From: Mycetocola zhujimingii | GTDB taxonomy: Bacteria; Actinomycetota; Actinomycetes; Actinomycetales; Microbacteriaceae | Direction: 5' to 3' | NCBI RefSeq assembly: GCF_003065425.1 | Contig: NZ_CP026949.1 | Coordinates: 744,001-808,000 of the forward strand | DNA length: 64,000 nt | In this document: positions 9,661 to 19,492 of the stretch, piece after piece | Layout: each line of letters opens with the position of its first letter | How positions within the stretch are numbered: the stretch's first letter is position 1 | Notes under the pieces: generated by a model | Told to the model about the DNA's origin: nothing | Databases searched by the model: none | What the model saw: only the letters and a program-made list of their open reading frames with translations | Translations under genes and position numbers: made by a program

Positions 9661-10932
9661 GTGAATGCGCAGTCGAACAACCCAGCAGATGTCGAGCTTG
9701 AGATAACAAACGTAGCCCACGGGGGTGTGTTCGTAGCCCGCCTTGAGGGCCGCGTGATCTTTGTCGCAGACACCCTCCCCGGCGAGCGGGTACGGGCGCG
9801 GATCACCGAGAGTTCAAAGAAAAGCTTCTGGCGCGCGGAAACGGTCGAGGTCCTTGAGGCGTCGCCACACCGGCAGGCGCATGTCTGGGCGTCGTCGTCG
9901 ATCGACGTCGATCCCGCAGACCGCGCCGGCGGGGCAGAATTCGGCCACATCGAACTCTCGCACCAGCGCGAACTCAAGCGCCAGGTGCTCACCGACTCGC
10001 TTCAGCGCTTCGCCGGCGTCGAGAGCGATGTCCAAGTCGAGGCTGCGCCCGGAGATGACGAGCGCGAGGGCCTTGCCTGGCGCACCCGGGTCAGCCTCCA
10101 CGTCGATGCAGACGGCACGGTCGGCCCATACGCCGCACGCAGCCACCGGGTCATTCCGGTCGGTGACCTTCCGCTCGCTGTCGACGCCGTGGCATCCGCC
10201 GCGCCGCTTGACCAGCTGTTCAAGGGTGCCGAGTCGGTCGACATCATCGCGCCGAGCAGCACCGGGACCGCGCGGGTCGTGGTCCGCGAGCCAGCCAAAA
10301 AGGGTGTGAGCCCCGCGAACAGGCGCGAGCAGACCATCGTCGAGCGGGTCGGCGACCGCGAGTTCGTCCTCGATGAGGGTGGATTCTGGCAGGTGCACCG
10401 TTCGGCGGCCCAGCTGCTCACCGACGTTGTGCAGTCAACGGTCGACGAGGCACTCTTTGACCCGCGCGCGGCCAACCTCGACCTCTACGGCGGCGTCGGA
10501 TTGCTCGCAGCGGCCATCGGTGACAAATTCGGCAGCACCACCCGCATCACCAGCGTCGAGTCGTCCGCACGGGCAACCGATCACGCGTCGGAGAACCTCT
10601 CGGACTGGATCGGCGCCCAGAGCATCACGGCGCGCGTGGACGCGTACCTCCGCGGTCTCGTGGCGAACTCGAGCGCCGCTGACCGCGCACGGCTCGAAGC
10701 CGCCACCGTCGTGCTCGACCCGCCCCGCGCGGGTGCGGGCAAGGAGGTCGTTGCGAGCCTCGCCGAGCTCCGTCCCGCGCAGCTGGTGTACGTCGCGTGT
10801 GACCCCGTCGCGCTCGCCCGTGACATCGGCTTGTTTGCCGCTCAGGGCTATTCGCTCACCGCCCTGCGGGCTTTCGACCTCTTCCCGCACACCCACCACA
10901 TCGAGTCGGTCGCACTGCTCACGCGGGACTAA
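9661..10932 (+). CDS. TRAM-domain class I SAM RNA methyltransferase (TrmA/RlmD superfamily)
   Basis: 423 residues from GTG at 9661. The N-terminal TRAM RNA-binding domain (EITNVAHGGVFVARLEGRVI, about residues 12-70) is followed by a Rossmann methyltransferase with LYGGVGLLAAAIG, DPPRAGAGKEVV and YVACDPVALARDI (likely nucleophile C380). These are hallmarks of RNA uracil-5-methyltransferases. The [4Fe-4S] cysteines expected between TRAM and catalytic domains are missing: the CGGC-type motif reads AGGAEFGHI. The target RNA cannot be assigned from sequence. It starts divergently from maf. Confidence 0.85.
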   Translation: MNAQSNNPADVELEITNVAHGGVFVARLEGRVIFVADTLPGERVRARITESSKKSFWRAETVEVLEASPHRQAHVWASSSIDVDPADRAGGAEFGHIELSHQRELKRQVLTDSLQRFAGVESDVQVEAAPGDDEREGLAWRTRVSLHVDADGTVGPYAARSHRVIPVGDLPLAVDAVASAAPLDQLFKGAESVDIIAPSSTGTARVVVREPAKKGVSPANRREQTIVERVGDREFVLDEGGFWQVHRSAAQLLTDVVQSTVDEALFDPRAANLDLYGGVGLLAAAIGDKFGSTTRITSVESSARATDHASENLSDWIGAQSITARVDAYLRGLVANSSAADRARLEAATVVLDPPRAGAGKEVVASLAELRPAQLVYVACDPVALARDIGLFAAQGYSLTALRAFDLFPHTHHIESVALLTRD

Positions 10933-10977
10933 GCTCGACCCACTGGTTTTCCGTACTTCCAAGGATTGGCACCTCCG

Positions 10978-11625
10978 TTGCGCATAGCCGTTATAGACGA
11001 TCACGAGTCGGTCCGGATGGGCCTTCGAGCCGTGTGCGAGTCCGCCGGGCACACCGTTGAACACAGTGCATCGACGGTCGGCGAGTTCCTCGAGCAGTCC
11101 AACGGTGTCCCGTGCGACGTCGTCGTTCTTGACCTGAACCTCGGCGACGGCAGTAACATCACCGACAACGTCCGCGCCGTTCACGGGTCAGGATCCGCGG
11201 TCCTCATCCACTCGATCGCCGACCGTGTCGCATCGGTTCGTGAGGCGCTCGCCGCTGGTGCTGCCGGCGTGATCCCGAAGTCGGCGCCGACGGATGCCGT
11301 TGTCGCCGCGATCGAAACCGTCGCGAGTGGCGAGGCGCTCAACAACCTCGAGTGGGCGAGCGCGATCGACGCGGACGGCGACTTCTCCCGGGCGCAGCTC
11401 GGCCGCCGGGAGCGCGACGTCCTGCACCTGTATGCGTCCGGTCTGCCGATGAAGGACGTCGCGGTTCAGCTGGGTATTGCCCAGTCCACCGTGAAGGAGT
11501 ACCTCGACCGAATCCGCGGCAAGTACGTGGAGATCGGACGCCCCGCCCCCACGAAGGTCGACCTGTTGCGCAGGGCCGTCGAGGATGGGATCCTGCCCGA
11601 GCTCAATACCGGCGATGACAACTGA
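10978..11625 (+). CDS. NarL/FixJ-type response regulator
   Basis: 215 residues using TTG at 10978, which gives the typical MRIAVIDDHESVRMGL start. A TTG at 10966 adds four residues but abuts AAGGA at 10961-10965 with no spacing. Receiver domain: acidic D7/D8, phospho-acceptor D52 in VVLDLNLGDG, and conserved K in VIPKSAPTD. The C-terminal part (about residues 140-200) is a LuxR-type helix-turn-helix, RRERDVLHLYASGLPMKDVA. It overlaps the downstream kinase gene by 11 nt, giving a standard two-component operon whose signal is unknown. Confidence 0.9.
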   Translation: MRIAVIDDHESVRMGLRAVCESAGHTVEHSASTVGEFLEQSNGVPCDVVVLDLNLGDGSNITDNVRAVHGSGSAVLIHSIADRVASVREALAAGAAGVIPKSAPTDAVVAAIETVASGEALNNLEWASAIDADGDFSRAQLGRRERDVLHLYASGLPMKDVAVQLGIAQSTVKEYLDRIRGKYVEIGRPAPTKVDLLRRAVEDGILPELNTGDDN

Positions 11626-12934
11626 GCCAGCGGGCAGTCCAGGACCGCTTTTCTCACCGGTACCTCGCGGTGCCGTGCTCGACGGTCTCGACCGCAGCAC
11701 GCTCAACCGTACGATCACCGACTCTCGATTCAGCCTCGTGCGGATCGAAAGGCTCATCGCGACCTCGATCGGCGTCATCGGACTCGTCTTCGGTGCTCAA
11801 ACACTGAGTATCGCGCTGGGTGCAGGGGTGGTCGTGCCCGGCGTTCTCGGGAGTGTGTACGTCTGCGTGCTTTTCGGAACTCTCGGCGCCGTCATTCTGC
11901 TGTGGTTCAGCCCCAGGCTCCAGCGCATCGCCAATACAGCATTCGCCCTGCTCTACCTCGGCGCGATTGCCTACTGGCCGGTCGCAACCGCCGGGGTCGA
12001 CGCCCCCAACCCTGCCGAGCCGTGGACCTGGTACCTCTGTGCGATTGCCTGTGCGGCGGCCGCCCAGGCGTTCCGGCCGGTTCTCGCGGTCATATACATT
12101 GTCGTGACGCCCGCTGTCTACGGCATCACCGGAGTGATCGACAGTACCGGGCAGATCATCCGCGCCGAGGTCGCGCTGCAGAATGCTCTCTACGGCTCGA
12201 TGATCGGCCTCGTGATCTTCGCGCTCATCATGACCTTCCGCCACGCCGCCCGGCGCGTCGACCAGGCGCGTTCCGCAGCTTTTGCGAGGTACGACGACGC
12301 GGTGCGGCAGCACGCGCGTGAACTCGAACGCATCCAGGTCGACGCGCTGGTGCACGACACGGTGCTCGCCTCACTTCAGGCTGCCGATCGCGCGCGGCGG
12401 CCAGAGGAGGCCTCCCTCGCGGTCTCGATGGCCAGTGACGCGATCAAGCGACTCGCGACCCTCGACGACCCGCTGTCCGACGTCGGAGAGACGGCATCGC
12501 TGCAGAGCCTGGTCAGCGGTCTCGAGGCATACGCCGCCGCCCTTGACACGAGGTTCGACGTGGTCATCGATCCGGGGACCGACCTCGCGATCCCGTACCC
12601 CGTTGCGCAGAACCTCTACCTCGCCGCGACGCAGGCGATGGCAAACAGCGCCCAGCATGCCGCTGGTGGGGCAGCCGCTGCCGAGGTGCACCGGCGGATC
12701 GTCGTTGCCGTGTGTGACTCAGACGGCGTCGCCATCGACATCTCCGATGACGGTGTCGGGTTCGACAGGCTCACCATCGATCCGAACCGGCTGGGTCTTC
12801 GCGTGTCGATCATCGAACGGGTTGTCGCTGTGGGCGGCTCGGTCGAGCTCGACTCCACTCCCGGCGAAGGTACGACGATCAGCATTCGCTGGACGCCTGC
12901 AGAAGCCCGAGCAACGGAGGGTGCGTCGCTGTGA
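11615..12934 (+). CDS. membrane sensor histidine kinase (HisKA_3-like)
   Basis: 439 residues from ATG at 11615, overlapping the response regulator stop. The N-terminal half has roughly six membrane helices (about residues 48-215) in three pairs. ELERIQVDALVHDTVLASLQ then gives a DHp helix with the likely phospho-acceptor H247. The ATPase domain has N-box ANSAQHA (about residue 344), SDDGVGFDR and GLRVSIIERVVAVGGSV, followed by STPGEGT. This matches the NarX/DesK-like kinase class paired with NarL-type regulators. It is followed by a GTGA-overlapping gene for a related membrane protein. Confidence 0.88.
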   Translation: MTTEPAGSPGPLFSPVPRGAVLDGLDRSTLNRTITDSRFSLVRIERLIATSIGVIGLVFGAQTLSIALGAGVVVPGVLGSVYVCVLFGTLGAVILLWFSPRLQRIANTAFALLYLGAIAYWPVATAGVDAPNPAEPWTWYLCAIACAAAAQAFRPVLAVIYIVVTPAVYGITGVIDSTGQIIRAEVALQNALYGSMIGLVIFALIMTFRHAARRVDQARSAAFARYDDAVRQHARELERIQVDALVHDTVLASLQAADRARRPEEASLAVSMASDAIKRLATLDDPLSDVGETASLQSLVSGLEAYAAALDTRFDVVIDPGTDLAIPYPVAQNLYLAATQAMANSAQHAAGGAAAAEVHRRIVVAVCDSDGVAIDISDDGVGFDRLTIDPNRLGLRVSIIERVVAVGGSVELDSTPGEGTTISIRWTPAEARATEGASL

Positions 12935-13944
12935 TTTCACTGAACCGCTGGGTGATGCTCGCCCTCGCCGCAGCCTTCTCGCTCTATCACGTCGTTCGGG
13001 GCCTGATGACGCTGGGGCAGGCGGATTCACCATGGCCGAGTATCGCTGCCATGGCGCTCTATCTCGTCGCGACGGTGTTGAGCCTGTGGCCGACGAGCCC
13101 GACGGCCATGCCGGGCTGGCTCGCGGCGCTTGACCTCGCCACAGCGGTGAGCGTACCGCTGCTCGTGACGAGCGAACTCAACCCGCAGGTCAACAACGGC
13201 TACGCAACCTGGCACGTCGCCGCGATCGGGACGCTCATGACCATCGCCGTTGTTCGACGGCAGGAGCTCATCGGCTGGATCGGGGTGCTCTTCCTCACCG
13301 TCCAGTCGGTGCTGTGGTGCGGCATCGGCACGAGCGTTGAAATCGGCGTGACAGGAAGCATCATGTGGGTCATCGTCGCGAGCGTTCTCACGAGGTCGCT
13401 CGTGAAAGTTTCGCGTGACGCCGAGAACCTCGCGGTCGCGGAACGCGAGAGCGCAAAATGGCAGGCGGCGCAGGACGCCCACCAGGGCGAACGTCGCCGG
13501 CGGCTCGAGCAGACAGCGGTGCGCGCCCTCCCGATGCTTCGGGAGATCATTCTCTCCGGCGGTGAGTTGAGCGAAGAGCAGCGCATGGAGAGCCGTGTCA
13601 TCGAAGCTGGTCTTCGGGATGAGATCCGCGGCAGGCGGCTGCTGAACTCGCGGGTTCGCGAGAGCGTCGACGCGGCACGTCGACGGGGGATGACCGTCTC
13701 CATGCTCGACGAGGGCACGATCGACGACCTCCCCGAAACTGAGCTCGAGGCGATCCTCAATCGTGTCGCGGACGCCATCGACGCCACAGAGGCGACCAGG
13801 ATGATCATCCGTACGGCGCCCGCTGACACCGGGGTGGCTGTGACGCTCGTCGCGCTTGGGCCGTCGACCGACCCCGCGGAACCGGGCGATTCAGTCCGCC
13901 TCTTTCTCGAGATCCCGCGGTCGGTGTCTGCCGACGCGCGCTGA
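12931..13944 (+). CDS. membrane protein, probable degenerate kinase-like partner
   Basis: 337 residues, GTG start overlapping the kinase stop by 4 nt. About six hydrophobic helices (residues 8-155) precede a charged coiled segment (ERESAKWQAAQDAHQGERRR) and a cytoplasmic domain. Topology parallels the preceding kinase, but I see no phospho-acceptor HD motif and no N/G boxes of a functional ATPase. The stretch GLRDEIRGRRLLNSRVRESV resembles ATPase-like tails in actinobacterial kinase relatives. It probably modulates the upstream kinase or heterodimerises with it; this is inferred from gene order and topology only. Confidence 0.7.
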   Translation: MISLNRWVMLALAAAFSLYHVVRGLMTLGQADSPWPSIAAMALYLVATVLSLWPTSPTAMPGWLAALDLATAVSVPLLVTSELNPQVNNGYATWHVAAIGTLMTIAVVRRQELIGWIGVLFLTVQSVLWCGIGTSVEIGVTGSIMWVIVASVLTRSLVKVSRDAENLAVAERESAKWQAAQDAHQGERRRRLEQTAVRALPMLREIILSGGELSEEQRMESRVIEAGLRDEIRGRRLLNSRVRESVDAARRRGMTVSMLDEGTIDDLPETELEAILNRVADAIDATEATRMIIRTAPADTGVAVTLVALGPSTDPAEPGDSVRLFLEIPRSVSADAR

Positions 13945-14006
13945 ATGCGTGCGGCATCCGCCACCTCAGGCGGAATCGCGCGTAACCAGGCGGCCGGGTT
14001 AACAGA

Positions 14007-14038
14007 AGAAGGACCGGCTCTTCCGAGCCGGTCCTTCT
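14007..14038. terminator. bidirectional hairpin, 14-bp perfect stem
   Basis: Arms 14007-14020 and 14025-14038 pair perfectly (AGAAGGACCGGCTC with its complement) around loop TTCC. There is no long T tract, but the position between convergent operons fits a shared terminator. Confidence 0.75.
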
Positions 14039-14046
14039 GAAGCCCC

Positions 14047-14081
14047 GGGTCAGGGCGCTAACCCGAATAGCGACCTGACCC
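14047..14081. terminator. second hairpin between convergent operons
   Basis: GGGTCAGGGCGCT at 14047-14059 pairs with AGCGACCTGACCC at 14069-14081 with one mismatch around a 9-nt loop. It lies directly after the first hairpin, so the two may act together as a tandem terminator. Confidence 0.5.
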
Positions 14082-14250
14082 GCCCCCAAATACCCGCCAA
14101 TACCCTAGTTCGGCGACCTATCTGGTGGTGTAACTCTCAAGAATGGAGAGACACCTGCGTTATTCATTGTGCAGTGCTTCGGATGCCGCCACCAGTCGGC
14201 TCTTTGGGGGACACGCCGGGCCCTCAGGGCGCACTGTGTCGAGCCGGTGG

Positions 14251-14532
14251 TTACCTGACGTGCCGTCCAGGGCGGAACGAGCGCTCGTCCTGCATCGAAC
14301 GCTGCGAGAGCTGCCAGTCCGACGGCGCCGCGGTCTGTTCGGGTGCCTTCGCAAGTTCCTCAACAACAGCGGCGCTCAGTACCGCTGTCACCGCCGCGAT
14401 TTCGGTCGGGGTCGGTGACCCGCGCTCGATGCGCACGTTGAGGCCGAGTTCGCTGCCGATGTCGGTGGAGAAAGCGCTCGATTCCCGTGCCGCCCGGTCG
14501 CGGCGGCCCGCGCGCGTGCCGTCGTCGGTCAC
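14251..14532 (-). CDS. accE: acyl-CoA carboxylase epsilon subunit
   Basis: 93 residues. The core [20 protein letters not shown] and the C-terminal [11 protein letters not shown] are the conserved blocks of actinobacterial carboxylase epsilon subunits, small proteins that bridge alpha and beta subunits of acetyl-/propionyl-CoA carboxylase (AccE5 in M. tuberculosis). The N-terminal 25 residues are charged and variable, as usual. It overlaps the upstream beta-subunit stop by 4 nt (ATGA at 14529-14532), so production is coupled. Confidence 0.9.
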   Translation of the reverse strand: MTDDGTRAGRRDRAARESSAFSTDIGSELGLNVRIERGSPTPTEIAAVTAVLSAAVVEELAKAPEQTAAPSDWQLSQRSMQDERSFRPGRHVR

Positions 14533-16145
14533 AGGGGGATGTTCCCGTGCTTCTTGGGCGGCAGACTCGCTCGCTTGCCCTTGAGCGAACGAAGAGCCTT
14601 GATCACGGCGACACGCGTCGCCGCCGGTTCGATGACTCCGTCGAGTTCACCGCGTTCGGCAGCGAGGAAGGGGCTCGCGACGTTGTAGGTGTACTCGTTC
14701 GCGAGCCTGGTGCGTACGGCAGCGACGTCTTCACCCGCAGCTTCGGCCCGCTTGATCTCACCGCGGTAAAGGATGTTGACGGCACCCTGGCCGCCCATGA
14801 CGGCGATCTCCGCTGTCGGCCAGGCCAGGTTGATGTCTGCACCCAGCTGCTTCGAACCCATGACGATGTATGCGCCGCCGTATGCCTTGCGCAGGATGAC
14901 GGTAACGAGCGGCACCGTGGCCTCGGCGTATGCATAGAGCAGCTTCGCGCCTCGGCGGATGACGCCGGTCCACTCCTGGTCGGTTCCCGGCAGGTAACCG
15001 GGAACATCGACGAGCGTGAGGATCGGGATGCTGAATGCATCGCAGAAGCGCACGAATCGTGCAGCCTTCTCACCGGCCTCGATGTTGAGGGTGCCCGCCA
15101 TCGCGTTGGGCTGGTTGGCGATGATTCCGACCGTGCGGCCTTCGACCCGAGCGAAGCCGATGACGATGTTCGGCGCGAACAACGGCTGGACCTCGAGGAA
15201 GTCGCCGTGGTCGACGACGTGCTCGATGACGGTCTTTACGTCATACGGCTGGTTCGGGGAATCGGGGATGACGGTATTCAGCTTGCGGTCGGCATCCGTT
15301 GTCTCGAGCTCGACCTCGCTCTCGTACTCGGGGAGTTCAGCGAGGTTGTTGTCCGGGAGGAAACCGACGAGGGTGCGGGCGTAGTCGAGGGCGTCTGACT
15401 CGTCGCTCGCGAGGTAGTGGGCGACACCCGACCGGGTGTTGTGCGTGAGCGCGCCGCCGAGGTCTTCCATGCCGACGTCTTCGCCGGTCACCGTCTTGAT
15501 GACGTCGGGGCCCGTGACGAACATCTGGCTGGTCTTGTCGACCATGATCACGAAGTCGGTGAGCGCGGGGGAGTAGACGGCGCCACCGGCGGCTGGGCCC
15601 ATGATGATGGAAATCTGCGGGATGACGCCGGATGCCGCCGTGTTGCGCCGGAAGATCTCGCCGTACTTGCCGAGGGCGACGACGCCCTCCTGGATCCTGG
15701 CCCCGCCGGAATCCAGCATGCCGATGATCGGTACGCCGGTCTTGATCGCGTGGTCCATGATCTTGATGATCTTCTCGCCGGCGACCTCGCCGAGCGAACC
15801 GCCGAAGATCGTGAAGTCCTGCGAGTACACGGCCACCTGGCGACCGTGGATGGTTCCCGTTCCCGTGACGACGGCGTCACCGTATGGCCGGGACTTCTCC
15901 ATCCCGAAGGCGTGGGTGCGGTGGCGAACGAACTCGTCGAGTTCCACGAAGCTGCCCTGGTCGAGCAACTCGGTGATCCGCTCGCGGGCGGTCATCTTGC
16001 CCTTGGCGTGTTGCTTGGCGATGGCGGCCTCACCTGACGCCGTCACTGCTTCGTGGTATCGGCGCTTGAGGTCGGCCAGTTTGCCTGCCGTTGTGTACAT
16101 GTCTGGGGCGTCGGAATCGTCGAACTTTGCTGCGTCTTCGGTCAC
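14529..16145 (-). CDS. accD5: acyl-CoA carboxylase beta subunit (carboxyltransferase)
   Basis: 538 residues, the normal length for PccB/AccD5. It transfers the carboxyl group from biotin to acyl-CoA (propionyl-CoA and/or acetyl-CoA). Crotonase-fold motifs: [14 protein letters not shown] at the N-terminus, [19 protein letters not shown], the oxyanion GGARIQEGV, and [20 protein letters not shown]; then the C-terminal [32 protein letters not shown] and [16 protein letters not shown]. It is the first gene of a two-gene unit with accE and divergent from birA, whose product biotinylates the alpha subunit. Confidence 0.95.
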   Translation of the reverse strand: MTEDAAKFDDSDAPDMYTTAGKLADLKRRYHEAVTASGEAAIAKQHAKGKMTARERITELLDQGSFVELDEFVRHRTHAFGMEKSRPYGDAVVTGTGTIHGRQVAVYSQDFTIFGGSLGEVAGEKIIKIMDHAIKTGVPIIGMLDSGGARIQEGVVALGKYGEIFRRNTAASGVIPQISIIMGPAAGGAVYSPALTDFVIMVDKTSQMFVTGPDVIKTVTGEDVGMEDLGGALTHNTRSGVAHYLASDESDALDYARTLVGFLPDNNLAELPEYESEVELETTDADRKLNTVIPDSPNQPYDVKTVIEHVVDHGDFLEVQPLFAPNIVIGFARVEGRTVGIIANQPNAMAGTLNIEAGEKAARFVRFCDAFSIPILTLVDVPGYLPGTDQEWTGVIRRGAKLLYAYAEATVPLVTVILRKAYGGAYIVMGSKQLGADINLAWPTAEIAVMGGQGAVNILYRGEIKRAEAAGEDVAAVRTRLANEYTYNVASPFLAAERGELDGVIEPAATRVAVIKALRSLKGKRASLPPKKHGNIPL

Positions 16146-16245
16146 TCTTTCACTCTACTGTGCACGGATAGGGCCATACCGTTGGTGATTGTCTACAGAG
16201 CCCCGGGTGTCGTCTTGTTCACGGGCGCCGCGTACCCTGAAACGC

Positions 16246-17064
16246 ATGACGAACACTTCTGCGCGTTTTCCGCTCGCATCTGCCGTCGCTTCGCGGCTTG
16301 AGGTGCTCGAGACAAGCACGTCGACAAACGACGAACTCGTCGCGAGGGCACGCCAGGGTGCGGCTGACTGGCCGAGCTTCTCTGTTGTCGTGACGGATAA
16401 CCAGACAGCGGGTCGCGGTCGCCTCGGGCGTCAGTGGACCGCCCCCGCCGGGGCGTCGCTCGCCATCTCCGTGTTGGTCAGGCCGGGCCCGACCTTCCCG
16501 CTCGACTCCCTCGGCTGGCTGCCGCTCGCCGCCGGGCTCGCGATGGCCCGTGCCGTGAACAACGCGCTTGGCTCGCTCGGGACGGCGATGGTCAAGTGGC
16601 CCAACGACGTGCTCGTGGACGGGAGCAAGATCTCCGGTGTGCTTTCGGAACTCGTCGATCCCGAGACCGGGGCTGTCGTGATCGGCGCGGGCGTCAACCT
16701 GACGATCTCCGATGAAGACCTGCCGGTTCCGACGGCAACGTCGCTCGCCGTCGAGGGAGTGCCGGAACCCGACCCCGACCGGATCCTGTCCGATTACCTC
16801 AGCGAGCTGTGGTCGCTCGTCGAGAGCCTCCTGGATTCGCGGGGGGATGCCGCCGCGAGCGGCCTCCAGAAAGCGGTGACGGAATCCTGCTCCACCCTCG
16901 GTGAGCGTGTGCGTGTGGAATTGCCGGGTGGCAACATCCTTACCGGTATCGCTCGCGGCATCGACAGTTCGGGGCGGATCGTGGTCCAGGCCGACGGTTC
17001 GCCAGACGTAACGCCGATCGCAGCCGGCGACGTCACGCACCTGCGCACGGAAGCCCGCGCCTGA
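16246..17064 (+). CDS. birA: biotin--[acetyl-CoA-carboxylase] ligase
   Basis: 272 residues from the ATG at 16246. The upstream extension of the open frame is not conserved. TSTSTNDEL, the nucleotide/biotin loop AGRGRLGRQW, KWPNDVLVDGSKISGVL and GAGVNLTI identify the ligase domain, and a C-terminal SH3-like domain ends the protein. There is no N-terminal helix-turn-helix, so it is a monofunctional ligase, not a repressor. It is divergent from accD and close to accE, grouping the ligase with its substrate pathway as in M. tuberculosis (Rv3279c). Confidence 0.93.
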   Translation: MTNTSARFPLASAVASRLEVLETSTSTNDELVARARQGAADWPSFSVVVTDNQTAGRGRLGRQWTAPAGASLAISVLVRPGPTFPLDSLGWLPLAAGLAMARAVNNALGSLGTAMVKWPNDVLVDGSKISGVLSELVDPETGAVVIGAGVNLTISDEDLPVPTATSLAVEGVPEPDPDRILSDYLSELWSLVESLLDSRGDAAASGLQKAVTESCSTLGERVRVELPGGNILTGIARGIDSSGRIVVQADGSPDVTPIAAGDVTHLRTEARA

Positions 17065-17162
17065 CGGCCGAGGAGAGCCGCGGTACCCGCGAACCACCGA
17101 TGATCCTGACCGTGGCGGCGGTGCTGTCTTTCGCGGCTCGCGCGGAATGATAGGAATAGAAC

Positions 17163-17714
17163 ATGACCGATGAGACGCGCGCCATGCCCGGCACCGATGC
17201 CGGACGGGCGAGTGTTCCGACCGAGCGCGTTGTGGCCCGCTTGCGATCGAACGCCCGAGCACTGTTCTGGTCTGCCCTTATTTTCATTTCCCTCCCCGGA
17301 GCGACCGTCTACCTGTTCGGCATCTTTTCCGAAGCCTGGATCCGCGCGCTCGTCGTCGTTCTCGCTGTCCTCGTCTTTCTGACGCTGGTGCTGCTCCCTT
17401 ACGTGTTCTGGCTCAATCGCCGCAGCACGATCACCACGCGTCGCATCATCATGCGCCGCGGCTTCTTCGTTCGTGAGCGCAGGGAGATCTTCCACAGCCG
17501 TGGCTATCACGTGGCGCTCAAGCGGAGCTGGCTGCAGAGCGCGTTCCGTTCGGGAGACATCGTCATCACGTCAGGGGTCGAGAAGCCGATCGTGCTCCGC
17601 GATGTTCCCGGTGCAGACACGGTGCTCGAGGCGCTGCAGGACCTGGTCGAGAAGAACCAGATACTCCTCTCCGGTCACGCCGGTTCGGTGGGAACCGTCA
17701 CAACGGCTTTCTGA
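17163..17714 (+). CDS. bPH2/PH-domain membrane protein
   Basis: 183 residues. Two adjacent hydrophobic helices (about residues 35-85) are followed by a basic turn and a bacterial PH-like domain beginning NRRSTITTRRIIMRRGFF and including RREIFHSRGYHVALKRSWLQ. Homologous genes lie between birA and purK in other actinobacteria (Rv3278c position). Biochemical role is unknown; association with membrane or envelope is inferred. The last 40 nt overlap the 3' end of the convergent gtrA gene. Confidence 0.82.
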   Translation: MTDETRAMPGTDAGRASVPTERVVARLRSNARALFWSALIFISLPGATVYLFGIFSEAWIRALVVVLAVLVFLTLVLLPYVFWLNRRSTITTRRIIMRRGFFVRERREIFHSRGYHVALKRSWLQSAFRSGDIVITSGVEKPIVLRDVPGADTVLEALQDLVEKNQILLSGHAGSVGTVTTAF

Positions 17715-18199
17715 CCGACGGCATCCTTCGGTCGAGTGCGGGCGGATGCCTGGCGGCTCGGTGCAAACACCCAGTAGCGATAGAGCGTGAACCGGAAGAT
17801 TGCGCCGAGGGCGAGGCCAACGACGTTCGCCGCTATGTTGTCGGCGAGGACCGAGGTGAAACCCAGGACGTAGTGGGAGATCCACAGGCAGCCGAGGCCG
17901 ATCGCCATACCGGCGAGGCTCACGGCGAAGAACTCGACGCCCTCACGGACCGTCGAATCGCGGCGCTGAGCGCGGAACGTCCAGTAGCGGTTGCCGATCC
18001 AGTTGGCGGCGATTGCGAGAAGCGTCGAGATGACCTTCGCCAGAAGCGGGCCCGTGTGAACGACGTCGGGGGAGAGCACGGTCAGCCGCAGCGCGTTGAA
18101 GACGGAGAGGTCGACGAGAAGTCCGGCCGCACCGACCAGACCAAATTGCGCCAGCTGCACGAACAGGCCGCGGAAACGGCCGGGTGCTGCTGAACTCAT
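17675..18199 (-). CDS. GtrA-family membrane protein
   Basis: 174 residues from the ATG at 18197-18199. Four transmembrane helices spanning about residues 12-145 and signature stretches QFGLVGAAGLLVDLSVFNAL, NWIGNRYWTFR and FRFTLYRYWVF identify GtrA. The family is implicated in moving lipid-linked sugars across the membrane for wall-polymer glycosylation. Divergent from purK and overlapping the PH-domain gene tail to tail by 40 nt. It fits the glycopolymer region that follows, though direct involvement is inferred. Confidence 0.87.
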   Translation of the reverse strand: MSSAAPGRFRGLFVQLAQFGLVGAAGLLVDLSVFNALRLTVLSPDVVHTGPLLAKVISTLLAIAANWIGNRYWTFRAQRRDSTVREGVEFFAVSLAGMAIGLGCLWISHYVLGFTSVLADNIAANVVGLALGAIFRFTLYRYWVFAPSRQASARTRPKDAVGQKAVVTVPTEPA

Positions 18200-18350
18200 G
18201 GAAACCTCGGGTTGGGTGGTGGCTCGTCGATGCGCGAAGATGGGTTCGCGTAGGCAGTTTATGCGACCGGTGAGAGGGAACCGCCGGGACCTTGTGCCCA
18301 CTGAAAGTCCGATCCTGTTCCGATCCCGTCCCGTTCGTTGGAGATGACCC

Positions 18351-19484
18351 GTGGTCCGTGTTGGAGTAATTGGTGGCGGGCAGCTCGCCCGCATGATGGT
18401 TCCGCCCGCGGTGAACCTTGGTATCGACATCCGTGTGCTTGCAGAAGCCGAGGGAATGGCGGCGCAACTCGCGGCGACCGAGATCGGCGATTACCGTGAC
18501 GCCGAGACCGTCCTGCGGTTCGCCGACGACGTCGACGTCATTACGTTCGATCACGAACACGTCCCGCAGAAGATCCTGAGGCAGCTCGTCGACCGCGGCG
18601 TGGCGGTTCACCCTGGACCAGACGCGTTGCTCTACGCACAGGACAAGCTGTTGATGCGCGAGAAGCTCTCCGAACTCGGGCTCCCTGTACCGATCTGGGC
18701 GCGGGTGAGGACGGAGGACGAGCTTCAGCGCTTCCTCGATGACAACGGTGGGCGGGCAGTGCTCAAGACGCCACGCGGGGGCTATGACGGCAAGGGCGTT
18801 CGCGTGGTGTCCGCTGCCCACGAGGCGACCGACTGGTTCGCCGCCGTCGCGGAAAGCGGATCGGATGACGGCCTGCTCGTCGAGGAACTCGTTGAATTCC
18901 GGCGTGAACTGGCGCAGCTTGCCGCCCGTCGGCCGTCCGGTGACATCGTCTTCTGGCCCGTCGTGGAATCGGTTCAGCGTGACGGTGTCTGCGCCGAAGT
19001 GATCGCACCGGCCCCCGCGTCCGCCGGACGTGTCGCCGACGTTGCCGCGCAGATCGCGGGCGATGTGGCATCCGGTCTTGGAGTTACCGGCGTTTTCGCC
19101 GTCGAGCTTTTCGAGACGACCGACGACCGGCTGCTGGTCAACGAACTCGCCATGCGCCCGCACAATTCCGGACACTGGACCCAGGACGGATCGACGACGA
19201 GCCAGTTCGAGCAGCACCTTCGCGCTGTGCTCGACCTTCCGCTCGGGGCGACAGGATGCACGCAGCCGCACACCGCGATGGTCAATATTCTCGGCGGCCC
19301 GAGCGTCGGCACGCTGACGGATCGTTACGCGGATGCCATGGAGATTCATCCAACGGTGAAAATCCACAACTACGGCAAGGACCCGAGGCCCGGCCGCAAA
19401 GTCGGGCATGTCAACGCGGCAGGCGACGACCTCGATGACGTTGTCTACCAGGCGCGTGCCGCAGCGGCATTTTTTCAGGACTGA
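18351..19484 (+). CDS. purK: 5-(carboxyamino)imidazole ribonucleotide synthase
   Basis: 377 residues from GTG. It carries out ATP-dependent carboxylation of AIR to N5-CAIR in purine synthesis. [12 protein letters not shown] at the N-terminus, the FDHEHVP motif (FEhE in many homologues), ATP-grasp segment [13 protein letters not shown], and the late [10 protein letters not shown] motif are all present. Length is typical. purE follows after 8 nt, so the two form an operon continuing into the LCP gene. Confidence 0.95.
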   Translation: MVRVGVIGGGQLARMMVPPAVNLGIDIRVLAEAEGMAAQLAATEIGDYRDAETVLRFADDVDVITFDHEHVPQKILRQLVDRGVAVHPGPDALLYAQDKLLMREKLSELGLPVPIWARVRTEDELQRFLDDNGGRAVLKTPRGGYDGKGVRVVSAAHEATDWFAAVAESGSDDGLLVEELVEFRRELAQLAARRPSGDIVFWPVVESVQRDGVCAEVIAPAPASAGRVADVAAQIAGDVASGLGVTGVFAVELFETTDDRLLVNELAMRPHNSGHWTQDGSTTSQFEQHLRAVLDLPLGATGCTQPHTAMVNILGGPSVGTLTDRYADAMEIHPTVKIHNYGKDPRPGRKVGHVNAAGDDLDDVVYQARAAAAFFQD

Positions 19485-19492
19485 CAAATAGC

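Larger units (their letters stand above)
13945..14250. other. 306-nt convergent intergenic stretch with two hairpins
   Basis: Lies between the converging two-component operon and the carboxylase accE/accD genes. It contains two strong inverted repeats (14007-14038 and 14047-14081) and no open frame with a recognisable product. Confidence 0.7.
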
